Shown here piece by piece: positions 48,924-58,027 of a stretch of 62,489 bases of DNA (position 1 is its first letter; every line of letters starts with the position of its first letter). Under the pieces are notes generated by a model. The model had not been told where the DNA came from and searched no databases. It worked only from the letters and a program-made list of their open reading frames with translations. The translations under genes were made by a program, and so were the position numbers. The DNA is from Paracoccaceae bacterium (GTDB lineage: Bacteria; Pseudomonadota; Alphaproteobacteria; Rhodobacterales; Rhodobacteraceae), in NCBI GenBank assembly GCA_009842205.1, contig VYFX01000040.1:22204-84692 (forward strand), written 5' to 3'.

Positions 48924-50786
48924 TTAACCCACAGCACCTTCAGCTTTTACAATCTTGACATTTGACGTTGCTTGGCCCTGGTGCTGTTCTGCCGCAATAC
49001 CAGAAGCATAATCATCAAGAACTGCCTGTGGTGCAGTTGGCACAGGTGGAAAATCCCACCAACCCACAACATTAGCCGCAGCAATGCTGACATCTCGTGT
49101 AATTGGTACTTCAACCAATGCCGGCCCACCACAATTAAGTGCTGCCTCAATGGTTGGAGCGATTTTATCAACAGACCTAACCTGCTCCGCAAAATCCAGA
49201 CCAAACGATTTTGCCAAATCTGGAAAATTGACCGAATAAGGTTCATTGTTTTTACCTTCGTGCGAGAACTCGGAAATGATGTTGCGACCCATCAATGCAT
49301 CCTGCCCATCTCGAATTGAGATATAACCCGAATTGTTTAGAATCAGGAATACGACCGGAACGTTATACATAACGCATGTTGCCAATTCTTGCATGCACAT
49401 CATAAAATCACCATCACCGATGATACAAACCACCGGAGCTTCAGGCTTGGCCAACTTGGCTCCAATCGCTGCCGGCAATGCAAAGCCCATTGGCGAGTAA
49501 CTTCCAGGGGTTATATGTGTGCGTGGTTCATAAATTGGAAAATCCTGCTTGGTCGAACTTTGAGGATGCCCTGACCCCACAGTCACGATCCCATTACGGG
49601 GTAATGCTTTTCGCAATTCTCGGAACGTGGTCAACATAGTCGTCGGGATACTATTGTGGTTACGTCGTGGCTCCATGAGTTGATCCCATTCGTCCCACAA
49701 CTTGGACAGCCTATCATGTTGGGCAGACCTTCGTTGATATGCCTTATTCGCCTGATTGTCAGAAATTCCTGCGTCTATGTCCTCCAATACCAAGGTGATA
49801 TCACCAATTATTCCCACTTCTACAGGATAGTTTTTACCAATTTCACGTGGGTCAATATCCACGTGAATCAGTTTGCTTTCTGGAATTGAAAAACTAACTC
49901 CTTTTCGCCATGATGAAGCTGACCAATCGGTAAACTTGCAGCCAAGGGACATGACAACATCGGCTTCACTCGCAAGCGTATTCCCAGTCAAACTTCCAGG
50001 CCATCCAACGGTACCTGCATTCATCGCGTGATCTTCAGGGAGCGAACCTTTGCCGTTCCAGGTAAATACCACCGGGATACCAAGCCTTTCAACCAGCCTT
50101 TTCAAGGCACCACTGGCGTTAGAGGTGATTGTTCCTCCGCCAGCAACAATACAAGGGCGTTCTGCATTCAACAAAAGTTCAATTGCACGTTCAATTGCGA
50201 GGCTGTCAGCTCGCTGGCGACCTGTTGGTATCCGTTTGGATAAGTCTTGAACGTCAATATCCGTTTCGGCCGATTGGATATCAAGGGGAATATTCAGATG
50301 AACAGGACCAGGTCTACCCGTAAGCATTGCACTAAAAGCCCGATGCAATATGAAAGGTGCACTGTTTGCCGTAATCATGTCAAAGTTTCGTTTCGTTACA
50401 TGTTCTGTAACTTTGGTGAAATCAGGGATGTTCTCTCTATCAAGTTCCTGCATCACACCATGACCCCGCATATGTGTCGCAGTTGACCCAGTCATCAACA
50501 AAAGCGAGGTAGAGTCGCAATAGGCATTGGCCAACGCCATGACAGTATTTGCTGCCCCAGGACCAATTGATGTGACAGCCGCTATAGGATTACCGGTGGC
50601 TCTAAAGTGTGCATCTGCAATATGCACGGCAGCTTGTTCATGCATTGTTTGAATTAAAGGAATATCCGAACCCGGGTCGTTAAAAGCATCAAGTAAATTC
50701 CAGTTTCCATGCCCCGGTAATCCCGTTATATATGGTACACCATAGGCTTTCAGCGTTCTACCTATTAAATGACCAACAGTTTTCAT
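48924..50786 (-). CDS. thiamine-pyrophosphate enzyme (acetolactate synthase-like)
   Basis: The three-domain TPP-binding family is clear: an N-terminal pyrimidine domain with catalytic Glu in QTMHEQAAVHIAD, a central domain (PCIVAGGGTITSNASGA), and a C-terminal PP domain with IIGDGDFMMCMQEL ending in LILNN (GDG...NN). The ATG at 50786 follows AGGAGGG and gives 620 residues. IolD (inositol pathway) and sulfoacetaldehyde acetyltransferase are relatives of similar size, but specific motifs to decide are not visible to me. It lies 230 bp downstream of the CoA-transferase on the same strand, probably in the same regulon. Predicted role: C-C bond cleavage, decarboxylation or carboligation of a keto-intermediate. 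Confidence 0.85.
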   Translation of the reverse strand: MKTVGHLIGRTLKAYGVPYITGLPGHGNWNLLDAFNDPGSDIPLIQTMHEQAAVHIADAHFRATGNPIAAVTSIGPGAANTVMALANAYCDSTSLLLMTGSTATHMRGHGVMQELDRENIPDFTKVTEHVTKRNFDMITANSAPFILHRAFSAMLTGRPGPVHLNIPLDIQSAETDIDVQDLSKRIPTGRQRADSLAIERAIELLLNAERPCIVAGGGTITSNASGALKRLVERLGIPVVFTWNGKGSLPEDHAMNAGTVGWPGSLTGNTLASEADVVMSLGCKFTDWSASSWRKGVSFSIPESKLIHVDIDPREIGKNYPVEVGIIGDITLVLEDIDAGISDNQANKAYQRRSAQHDRLSKLWDEWDQLMEPRRNHNSIPTTMLTTFRELRKALPRNGIVTVGSGHPQSSTKQDFPIYEPRTHITPGSYSPMGFALPAAIGAKLAKPEAPVVCIIGDGDFMMCMQELATCVMYNVPVVFLILNNSGYISIRDGQDALMGRNIISEFSHEGKNNEPYSVNFPDLAKSFGLDFAEQVRSVDKIAPTIEAALNCGGPALVEVPITRDVSIAAANVVGWWDFPPVPTAPQAVLDDYASGIAAEQHQGQATSNVKIVKAEGAVG

Positions 50787-51016
50787 GATTAAAATCCCTC
50801 CTCTTACCTGATAGTGGCTACTCAACTCCGGACTGGAAACGCCGACTTTGAGCAAAGACTGTTGTCGAGCGAACAATTGAACTCATTGGAAAATAAAATG
50901 CCGTATTTAACCTACTGGTATCGATCTGATAGCCTCTGAAATGAGTTCGGTTGCCACGTTTCCTTTCTCCGGGCAGGTGAATTGTTATCGATGAATGCAT
51001 TTCCCAATCGTCAATT

Positions 51017-52597
51017 TCAAAGTTGCAGACCGAATGGTTCCGGATTAAACAATCTTGAATCCATTTCCTTCAATCGATCATCTACAAACAAATGAGCTTC
51101 TGCTTGATCAATAATATCCCGTTCGATATCAATTCCAGGGGCAATTTCAGTTACAACAAGTCCTTTTCCCTTAAGCTTGATTACACACCTTTCCGTCAAG
51201 AATGTTATTTCCTGACCCTGTTCTTGAGCTCTTTTGCCAGAAAACGATATTTGATCCAAATCAGTTACAAATTTAGCTATCCTGCCCTCTTTCTCGATGA
51301 CCAGTTTGCCCTCCCTGACATCTAGCTTCGCACCAGCATTAAAATAGCCGCTAAAGATGATTTTTTTTGCCCTGCTTGTAATATCAACAAAGCCACCGGC
51401 ACCGGCGGTACGATGAGGGTTTGACTTAAGTTTGGAGACATTGACCGATCCGTCGTTGGAAACCTGTAGAAAGGAAAGCAATGAAGCATCAAAACCACCA
51501 GATTGGAAAAAACTGAACTGGTTTGGAGAGGGCACGAATGCTTCAGCATTGGCAGAACAGCCAAATTTAAATCCAAGTAACGGTATTCCCCCGATTGCTC
51601 CTTGTTCAATGACCCAGGTAACAGCCCCGTGTCTGTTTTCTTCTATGAGAATGCGGGGAACATTTGCTGAAATTCCATAACCTATGTTAACTACCCAGCC
51701 TTCCTTAAGCTCTTGAGCAACTCTACGGGCAATGACTTTGCTTGCATCAAATGGAATTTGTTCCAGAGTGTCAAGGTCAAGGTTGACTTCCCCCGAGATG
51801 GTAGGATCGTACGGAGTAGCCGTAGTCTGCAATTGTTCAGGGGCCTCAACGACTACTGTAACAAAAGCTCCTGGAACATGTACTTTGTGCGGCTGGGAGG
51901 AGGCATTAGGGATGATCCTTTTAACCTGAGCAATAACAACACCCCCATTGTTTTTAGCTGCAAGTGCCATTTCCAGGGCTCCCAAGTAAGCACCTTCTTC
52001 TTCAAAAGTCAGATTCCCACAGGCATCGGATGTTGTTGCCCTGATTATTGCTACATCAGGTACGATTGCCGGAAAGTAAAGCCATTCTTCACCCTCAAAT
52101 TTAGTCCTTCTGACAATAGGTCTGGATTCAGCTGCTTCATTCATGGCACAGCCCTCCAGTTTCGGGTCAACAAAGGTATCCATTCCAACCTTTGTGAGTA
52201 CCCCGGGACGCTTGGCCGAAGCTTCCCGTAACATGTCAAAGATGATTCCTGAAGGAACGTTGTATGCCATGACCTGGTTCGCAAGTATCATATTCCAAAT
52301 TGCAGGAGGTTCAGCTTTCGAAGGTCCAGAAGGATACGAACCTCCAATAATCATGCCCAATAGTCCCTTTTTGGCAATATAATCAACACCCTTGGTTCCG
52401 AACATATCACCTGCTGCAATCGGGTGTATTGTTGTTAGGTTTTGAGGATGGTGCTCCTTGTCAAATCGTGCCCCCAGAGCCTCTAAAATAGAATCTGGAC
52501 AACATAAACCACTTGAGGAGTTCACTGCCACAACGGCCTCATCCTGAATAAGTTTTACTGCTTCTTCGGCAGTTCTGATCTTGGACATTAATTTCAT
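51017..52597 (-). CDS. CoA-transferase (fused alpha-beta, propionate/3-oxoacid type)
   Basis: Single-chain CoA-transferase of 526 residues that moves CoA between a short-chain acyl-CoA and a carboxylate. The N-terminal half has AEEAVKLIQDEAVVAVN. The catalytic glutamate of the C-terminal half is in TWVIEQGAIGGIPL, with NIGYGISANVPRIL just before. The length matches propionate/acetate CoA-transferases. Start: ATG at 52597 or the Met at 52588. Operator C lies 10 bp upstream, and the downstream TPP enzyme is probably co-regulated. Confidence 0.88.
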   Translation of the reverse strand: MKLMSKIRTAEEAVKLIQDEAVVAVNSSSGLCCPDSILEALGARFDKEHHPQNLTTIHPIAAGDMFGTKGVDYIAKKGLLGMIIGGSYPSGPSKAEPPAIWNMILANQVMAYNVPSGIIFDMLREASAKRPGVLTKVGMDTFVDPKLEGCAMNEAAESRPIVRRTKFEGEEWLYFPAIVPDVAIIRATTSDACGNLTFEEEGAYLGALEMALAAKNNGGVVIAQVKRIIPNASSQPHKVHVPGAFVTVVVEAPEQLQTTATPYDPTISGEVNLDLDTLEQIPFDASKVIARRVAQELKEGWVVNIGYGISANVPRILIEENRHGAVTWVIEQGAIGGIPLLGFKFGCSANAEAFVPSPNQFSFFQSGGFDASLLSFLQVSNDGSVNVSKLKSNPHRTAGAGGFVDITSRAKKIIFSGYFNAGAKLDVREGKLVIEKEGRIAKFVTDLDQISFSGKRAQEQGQEITFLTERCVIKLKGKGLVVTEIAPGIDIERDIIDQAEAHLFVDDRLKEMDSRLFNPEPFGLQL

Positions 52598-52606
52598 AGT
52601 ATTTAT

Positions 52607-52651
52607 GTAACCATTTAGTTACTTATTACTTCTTCAAACCCGATCATGCAA
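52607..52651 (-). promoter_or_regulatory. promoter with operator C before the CoA-transferase
   Basis: On the minus strand: TTGCAT (52651-52646), 17 nt, TAATAA (52628-52623), directly followed by the operator GTAACTAAATGGTTAC (52622-52607), the most symmetric of the four sites (GTAAC/GTTAC arms, both perfect). A repressor here would cover the transcription start. Confidence 0.65.
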
Positions 52652-52796
52652 TAACAAACAGAGATTCTTCTGCGTGATAAATATTCAATATGCAGGACCT
52701 GCTTGCACTTGTTGACCAGTTTCGATACCCCCCCTGTTGGTAAGTTCGCAAAGCTGGATACCAGTCTGACCAGTAAAAGAATTTCTTTTTCAAACA

Positions 52797-53363
52797 CTAG
52801 CTTGTGGCATCCAAGCTAGTTCGCCAATCATTCCAGCCAGCTTCAACTGAAGACAGGGCTGCATGCCATTCGGGCATGGCAAGCCCAGTTGCCGGATCCC
52901 TTGCCGGAATGGGTAACATCATGATCCGCTTGCAGGCGTGAATGTAATTCTCATCGCTGAGAAATGCTTCCTGGATATCATCCCAATCACGCCCGTCAGG
53001 ATAACCACCACACATATGAATATCATCGGACGCATCGATTTTCTCATGACTCACACCCGCTGGCATGACAATCACATCCCCTGCCTTGATCTGGACGCGT
53101 GTCCAACCGCCATCACCAACGGAAAGACTGAATGTCATCCAGCCAGCAGCACACCCCAAACACTCATGGGTTGTCGAGTGAAAATGTGCATAATCATAAA
53201 TGCCCGGGTAGTCCCAGTTGTTCAACCAGCCATTTTCACGAAATCGTGCCTTGACCGATTCGGCTCCACCACCGGGAATTGCATTTCGGTGCACAAGAAG
53301 TGGAAATCGGCTATTGGGAATTTTGCCCTGTGGTTTTGAAGTGTAAAGTTCGGTTTTTATCAT
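52797..53363 (-). CDS. cupin-domain protein (YjlB-like)
   Basis: Small beta-barrel protein of 188 residues. The ATG at 53363 follows AAGGGGAT and begins MIKTELYTSKPQG; the frame stays open upstream inside the dehydrogenase. The cupin motif 1 is HFHSTTHECLGCAAGWMTF, and motif 2 is KAGDVIVMPAGVSHEKID. It resembles B. subtilis YjlB, whose function is unknown. It is the last gene of the transporter operon, 14 bp after the dehydrogenase. It might bind a metal and act on, or sense, a sugar-like intermediate; this is inference. Confidence 0.8.
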   Translation of the reverse strand: MIKTELYTSKPQGKIPNSRFPLLVHRNAIPGGGAESVKARFRENGWLNNWDYPGIYDYAHFHSTTHECLGCAAGWMTFSLSVGDGGWTRVQIKAGDVIVMPAGVSHEKIDASDDIHMCGGYPDGRDWDDIQEAFLSDENYIHACKRIMMLPIPARDPATGLAMPEWHAALSSVEAGWNDWRTSLDATS

Positions 53364-53377
53364 ACTATCCCCTTGAT

Positions 53378-54394
53378 TTACATTACGATTTGAGTCTTGA
53401 GATCTTGCGGCCTTTCGGTGATGGTTTCGAAAACGTTCTGAATGTCTTCGAGGGCATAATGTGCTCCGATAAAGGGTTCGGTATTGATCCGGTTGTGACA
53501 AAGAAGTGTCACCGCATCGTGCATGTCTTGTCCCATTCCCGCAACAGACCCCTTGATTGAATTTTCCTCGAGAATCGTCTGCAGGATATCAAGCTCAAGC
53601 GTTTCACCCGGGCCAGTGAGACCAAAGGCAACAAGATGTCCGCCCTTGCGAAGTAGCGCTTTGGCATCGACATAGAGAGATGGGTCGCCTACGCTTTCAA
53701 TCACAAAATCAGCTCCACGCCCTTCTGTTGCCATCATTACGGTTTCGTTGAGATCTTGTGGAAGGACAGCAAAATCGGCGCCAACGGTCTTTGCTATGGC
53801 TATGCGGTTCGGGGAAATATCAGAAGCGATAATCGGCGCCGCCCCGATTGCTCTCAAGAGTTGAACATGAAGATTGCCAATGGGTCCTGCGCCAATCACA
53901 ACGACCGATTCACCGAATGTGATTTGTGCTTTGCGAGCTGCGCGAATCACACACGCCAGTGGTTCTGTCAAGGCAAGGGTGGCAATGGATATGTCATTTG
54001 GCACGGGAATTACACGATGTGATGGAACGGCAATATATTCTGCAAATGCCCCATCCATTGTGATTCCGATCTGCTGCATTTCTGGACAATTCAGAATCTC
54101 GTTCCTTCGACACCAATAACACCGCATACAGCCAATATTCATGTCCACGACAACAGCCTGGCCTTCTTGAAGACCGGTAACGTCGAGCCCAATTGTCTCT
54201 ATATAACCAGCAAATTCATGACCTGGAATCATTGGGAGTTTTTCGGCGGCATAGTTTCCATGGAAAATATGGAGATCAGTCCCGCATATCCCTGTTCGGG
54301 CAATGCGAATGAGAACCTCACCTGATTCTGGTTGTGGACGTGGTACCATTTGCACATCAAACCGTCCTGGTTCAACCAAAACGGCAGCACGCAT
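53378..54394 (-). CDS. zinc-dependent alcohol/polyol dehydrogenase
   Basis: Medium-chain dehydrogenase of 338 residues from the ATG at 54394; a GTG at 54403, overlapping the permease stop by 4 bp, is an alternative start. Catalytic zinc ligands: Cys in GICGTDLHIFHG, His-Glu in MIPGHEFAGYIE. Structural zinc cysteines: IGCMRCYWCRRNEILNC. Cofactor motif: VVIGAGPIGNLHVQLL. It resembles sorbitol/threonine dehydrogenases. Being in the transporter operon, it probably performs the first oxidation of the imported compound. Confidence 0.9.
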   Translation of the reverse strand: MRAAVLVEPGRFDVQMVPRPQPESGEVLIRIARTGICGTDLHIFHGNYAAEKLPMIPGHEFAGYIETIGLDVTGLQEGQAVVVDMNIGCMRCYWCRRNEILNCPEMQQIGITMDGAFAEYIAVPSHRVIPVPNDISIATLALTEPLACVIRAARKAQITFGESVVVIGAGPIGNLHVQLLRAIGAAPIIASDISPNRIAIAKTVGADFAVLPQDLNETVMMATEGRGADFVIESVGDPSLYVDAKALLRKGGHLVAFGLTGPGETLELDILQTILEENSIKGSVAGMGQDMHDAVTLLCHNRINTEPFIGAHYALEDIQNVFETITERPQDLKTQIVM

Positions 54395-54399
54395 TGCAT

Positions 54400-55344
54400 T
54401 CACTTCACAATACCCCGGAGTTTGGAACGGTCTATGGTCAATGTAATTGCAATGATGAGGATAATACCAAAGACCATCTGTTGTTGGGTTGCATCAACTT
54501 CAAGATAGACCATGGCAGCACGAATCACCATCACGATGAGTGTCCCGCACACCGTATTAATAACCCCACCGACTCCACCGGTCAAGGGAGTACCACCGAC
54601 TAGAACTGCAACAATGGCCAGCAGGAGAAATCCGTTGGCAAGCTGGGCATCCCCACCTGAAAGCTTGACCGAAAACATCAGACCGGCAATGGCAGCAAAG
54701 ATACCGGATATACAAAAAGCAAGTATCTTGACCCGATTGACATTCAGGCCCGAGGCAACAGCCGCTAACTCGCCTGATCCAACGGCTTTCAAGGCACGCC
54801 CGAACGACGTGCGTGTCTGCAGAAACCAGACCAGGAGAACCAGGACTACGGCAATGATCAACTCATGTGGAATACCCCATGTCTTGCCAAACATCCATCC
54901 AAAACTATTATCACGAAGCGTGGCGTCCATGTAGAGCGCACGTTGACCCGATAGCCATTTGGCAACCGACAGTGCAACAAATCCGATGGCAAGTGTCGAA
55001 ACAAAGGACGGTACATAAAATCTTGTTGTTACGTAACCTGACAATATACCGAAAAGCGCACCGACACCGATGACGATGAACACGACCCCGATACCAAATT
55101 GGGCAAGATAGACTGTAGTAATAACCGTGATCATATTGGCGATTTGTTGAACGCTCAAGTCAATACCACCGATGTAGATTGCGAATGTCATACCAAGTGC
55201 CATGATCAGAAGTGGTACAATATCCGCCATGAGAATGATCATCCCGGCTGGAGAAAAGAAGCCCGGATTGGCAATTCCAACAATGATTGTCAGCATAACC
55301 AAGGTGATCCAGGGAAAGTACGGTTTCAAGAACTTAAAAGACAT
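54400..55344 (-). CDS. ABC transporter permease (CUT2, ribose/xylose type)
   Basis: Inner-membrane subunit of 314 residues with about eight or nine hydrophobic helices (PF02653, RbsC-like). Visible: GGIDLSVQQIANMITVITT near the start, VRSGELAAVASGLNVNRVKI-type loop (here VGSGELAAVASGLNVNRVKI), and VLVGGTPLTGGVGGVINTVC. The ATG at 55344 is 8 bp after the ATPase stop. The operon has two different permeases, which would form a heterodimer. Confidence 0.9.
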   Translation of the reverse strand: MSFKFLKPYFPWITLVMLTIIVGIANPGFFSPAGMIILMADIVPLLIMALGMTFAIYIGGIDLSVQQIANMITVITTVYLAQFGIGVVFIVIGVGALFGILSGYVTTRFYVPSFVSTLAIGFVALSVAKWLSGQRALYMDATLRDNSFGWMFGKTWGIPHELIIAVVLVLLVWFLQTRTSFGRALKAVGSGELAAVASGLNVNRVKILAFCISGIFAAIAGLMFSVKLSGGDAQLANGFLLLAIVAVLVGGTPLTGGVGGVINTVCGTLIVMVIRAAMVYLEVDATQQQMVFGIILIIAITLTIDRSKLRGIVK

Positions 55345-55352
55345 GATACAAC

Positions 55353-56858
55353 TCAAATCATATGGTGGACAAGGTCGTAAAGTGAGGGCTTGGAGCCGGG
55401 TTTGCAGTCGAATCCTTTCTGGAATTCTCCGTCCTTCAGAACCATAATCGTATGCGATAGTCCTATGGCTTCTTCCAGCGTGTCGGCAACAAGCAGGATA
55501 CCGATACCATTATCCGACATCTCACGGATCATTTCATAAACATCTTCCTTTGCACCGATATCAAGCCCTCGGGTTGGGTGATCTAACAGAATAATTTCCG
55601 ATCCACCAGATCGCCATTTTGCCAGCACAATCTTCTGCTGATTGCCGCCGGAGAGATCTCCACAATCCTTGTAAACTGAAGGTGTTTTTATGCCCAACCG
55701 TTCAATCCAGGTAGTTGCAAGTGACTTTTCCTTTGGCACATTCATGACACCCATGTATCGAAAATTCTGTAGCTGGGAAAGTGTCATGTTTTCGTAGACA
55801 TTCATCCCGTTAACGATCCCTTCAACCTTACGCTCACGTGGAACATAACCAATACTACGGCTCACGCCGGCAGTCGCCGAGAAGTGTGTGACTTTTTCAC
55901 CCTTGATCTTAACTGAACCCGAAGTGCATTGTTCCATGCCATACAAGGTTCGCAGAATACCCTCCCGGCCTGATCCTTCCGTTCCCACAAGAGTCAGGAC
56001 CTCACCGGCATGAAGGTCAAAGGAAATATTCCGATAGACGCCATCAAGACTAACATTGTCGAACGTTACAAGAACTTCTGATGAATTGTATGGTTTTTGC
56101 TTTTGCTCCCTGTAGTATTCCTTGTCAATATCACGTCCAACCATCTTGTGCTGGATTGCGTTGACTTCGGCATCGTCATGTTGAACAACATCCACGATTT
56201 TGCCGTCCTTCATGACATAGATTCGGTCAGACAACTCGAGAACCTCGTCAATTCTATGGCTGATGAAGATGAACGATGCACGCTTTGTCAGATCTCGGAC
56301 AATCTGGAATAGGAGATTAACCTCTTCCTCGGCAAGCACTGAAGTTGGTTCGTCAAGCAGGATCACGAGATGCCCTTCGATCCGTTCTTCCAAGGTCAGA
56401 ACCTTGGCCAATTCGACCAGTTGGCGCTGGCCAAAGGATAATTCCATTGTGATGGTATTCGGGTCAATATCAAGCTTGACCTTGGCCAATTGCTCTTTTG
56501 CGGCAACTGACATTGCTTGCCAATTGATAATTCCAAATTTGACAAACTGATTCTCATAACCGAGAAAAATATTTTCCATTACTGTCAGATTTGGTATCAG
56601 GGATTGTTCCTGAAAGACCATCCCGATACCGTTATCCATTGCTTGGCGTGGGTTTTGAAAACGGACTGACTTGCTATCAATTTCGATTGTGCCACCATCG
56701 GGTTGATAGGCTCCATAGATGATTTTCATCAAGGTTGATTTACCAGCGCCATTTTCACCGACCAGACCAACGATTTCACCTCGATGGATATGGAAATCAA
56801 CATCCTGCAGAGCATGAACACCTGGGAAGTGCTTGTCAATTGCCTTGAGTTCAAACAT
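55353..56858 (-). CDS. ABC transporter ATPase (CUT2, RbsA-like, two domains)
   Basis: Fused double ATPase of 501 residues. Domain 1: Walker A GLVGENGAGKSTLMKIIYG, signature LSFGQRQLVELAK, Walker B VILLDEPTS. Domain 2: degenerate Walker A GTEGSGREGILRTL (no Lys-Ser/Thr), signature LSGGNQQKIVLAKW, and IILLDHPTRGLDIG, in which the usual DEPT is DHPT. Degeneracy in one site is common for RbsA-type proteins, but the His in the second Walker B is unusual. It energises import of a sugar-like substrate. Confidence 0.93.
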   Translation of the reverse strand: MFELKAIDKHFPGVHALQDVDFHIHRGEIVGLVGENGAGKSTLMKIIYGAYQPDGGTIEIDSKSVRFQNPRQAMDNGIGMVFQEQSLIPNLTVMENIFLGYENQFVKFGIINWQAMSVAAKEQLAKVKLDIDPNTITMELSFGQRQLVELAKVLTLEERIEGHLVILLDEPTSVLAEEEVNLLFQIVRDLTKRASFIFISHRIDEVLELSDRIYVMKDGKIVDVVQHDDAEVNAIQHKMVGRDIDKEYYREQKQKPYNSSEVLVTFDNVSLDGVYRNISFDLHAGEVLTLVGTEGSGREGILRTLYGMEQCTSGSVKIKGEKVTHFSATAGVSRSIGYVPRERKVEGIVNGMNVYENMTLSQLQNFRYMGVMNVPKEKSLATTWIERLGIKTPSVYKDCGDLSGGNQQKIVLAKWRSGGSEIILLDHPTRGLDIGAKEDVYEMIREMSDNGIGILLVADTLEEAIGLSHTIMVLKDGEFQKGFDCKPGSKPSLYDLVHHMI

Positions 56859-56868
56859 CGATAAAGCC

Positions 56869-57912
56869 CTATTTCACGAAACTTATTGTCTTGCGATTGG
56901 TTGATAACACTACTGCCGTGATCACGAGGACACCAAGGACGCCATCCTGCAACCAGTTTGGAAGGCCGATAACGACCATGCCATTATTGATGACATTGAC
57001 AATCAGGACACCGACAAGCGTATTCAGAACACCGCCAATTCCACCCCACAATGCTGTCCCGCCAACAACAACGGCAGTTATTGAAATAAACATGAAATTA
57101 TTGCCCGTCGCGGTTTCTGCAATGCCAATTCGCCCAACAGCCATCAGCGCGCCCAGAGCAAAGAAAATACCGGCAAGGGTAAATCCCATGATGCGAACAC
57201 GCGACACATTGAGACCGCTTGCGATAGCCAGTTCTTCACCACCACCAACGGCATAAAAGTTTCGACCTAGTGTTGTGCGGGATTGGATAAACCATGCCAC
57301 CAAAAGTGCCAGTAGTGCGACATAACACATGATCGGGAAGTTTAGCCATCGAACGGTCAGTAACGAGCGAAAGAGTTCATCCTCAACCCGAATGCGATCA
57401 CCACCTGTCAAAACCAAGGCAAATCCTGTTCCAACAAAACCCATTGCCAGTGATACCATGAATGACGGGACTCTGAACATTACATGAATGACCCCATTGA
57501 TAAAGCCCATGATCCCACCCACAACCAATGCAACGGGAATCGCTAACCAAGCCCAACTTGCCAGTGTTCCGCCCAAAGCAATAAATACAAAGGCAAAGAT
57601 GACCGCACTGACCGAGACTGTTCCCTCCATGGAAAGGTCAATTGATCCCATGATGATTATGAATGTCACACCGATGGCAACCATCAGCCCAGGTGTCGCT
57701 GCAACTGCTATACGAGATGCATTGCGTATGGAAAAAAAGCGTGAGTCGATGAGGTAGATGTGGTCTTTGCCTCGCTGAAAATCCTCAAGCCATTCAAATA
57801 TTGGAAACAGCAAGACCAATGAAGCCAATACAAAAAGCGGGGCCCACTTCAGAATGATATTACGCAAAGTGCTTATGAGTGGGCTGTTACCACCCGTCAT
57901 GAAATCAGCCAT
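56869..57912 (-). CDS. ABC transporter permease (CUT2, second copy)
   Basis: RbsC-like membrane protein of 347 residues with a longer N-terminus than the other permease. GSIDLSMEGTVSVSAVIFAF corresponds to the other protein's GGIDLSVQQ segment. GGGEELAIASGLNVSRVRIM and VVVGGTALWGGIGGVLNTLV are conserved. It lies between the binding-protein gene (115 bp upstream) and the ATPase (10 bp downstream). Confidence 0.9.
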   Translation of the reverse strand: MADFMTGGNSPLISTLRNIILKWAPLFVLASLVLLFPIFEWLEDFQRGKDHIYLIDSRFFSIRNASRIAVAATPGLMVAIGVTFIIIMGSIDLSMEGTVSVSAVIFAFVFIALGGTLASWAWLAIPVALVVGGIMGFINGVIHVMFRVPSFMVSLAMGFVGTGFALVLTGGDRIRVEDELFRSLLTVRWLNFPIMCYVALLALLVAWFIQSRTTLGRNFYAVGGGEELAIASGLNVSRVRIMGFTLAGIFFALGALMAVGRIGIAETATGNNFMFISITAVVVGGTALWGGIGGVLNTLVGVLIVNVINNGMVVIGLPNWLQDGVLGVLVITAVVLSTNRKTISFVK

Positions 57913-58027
57913 TCACCTCCCCGATACAAACACTTTCGTATCCAAACTACTTCATAATTTATATTAATGATTAGGTCAAGTACGAAGGTACGGCAGATAT
58001 AATGCCGTACCTTCAATTAGATTTAGA

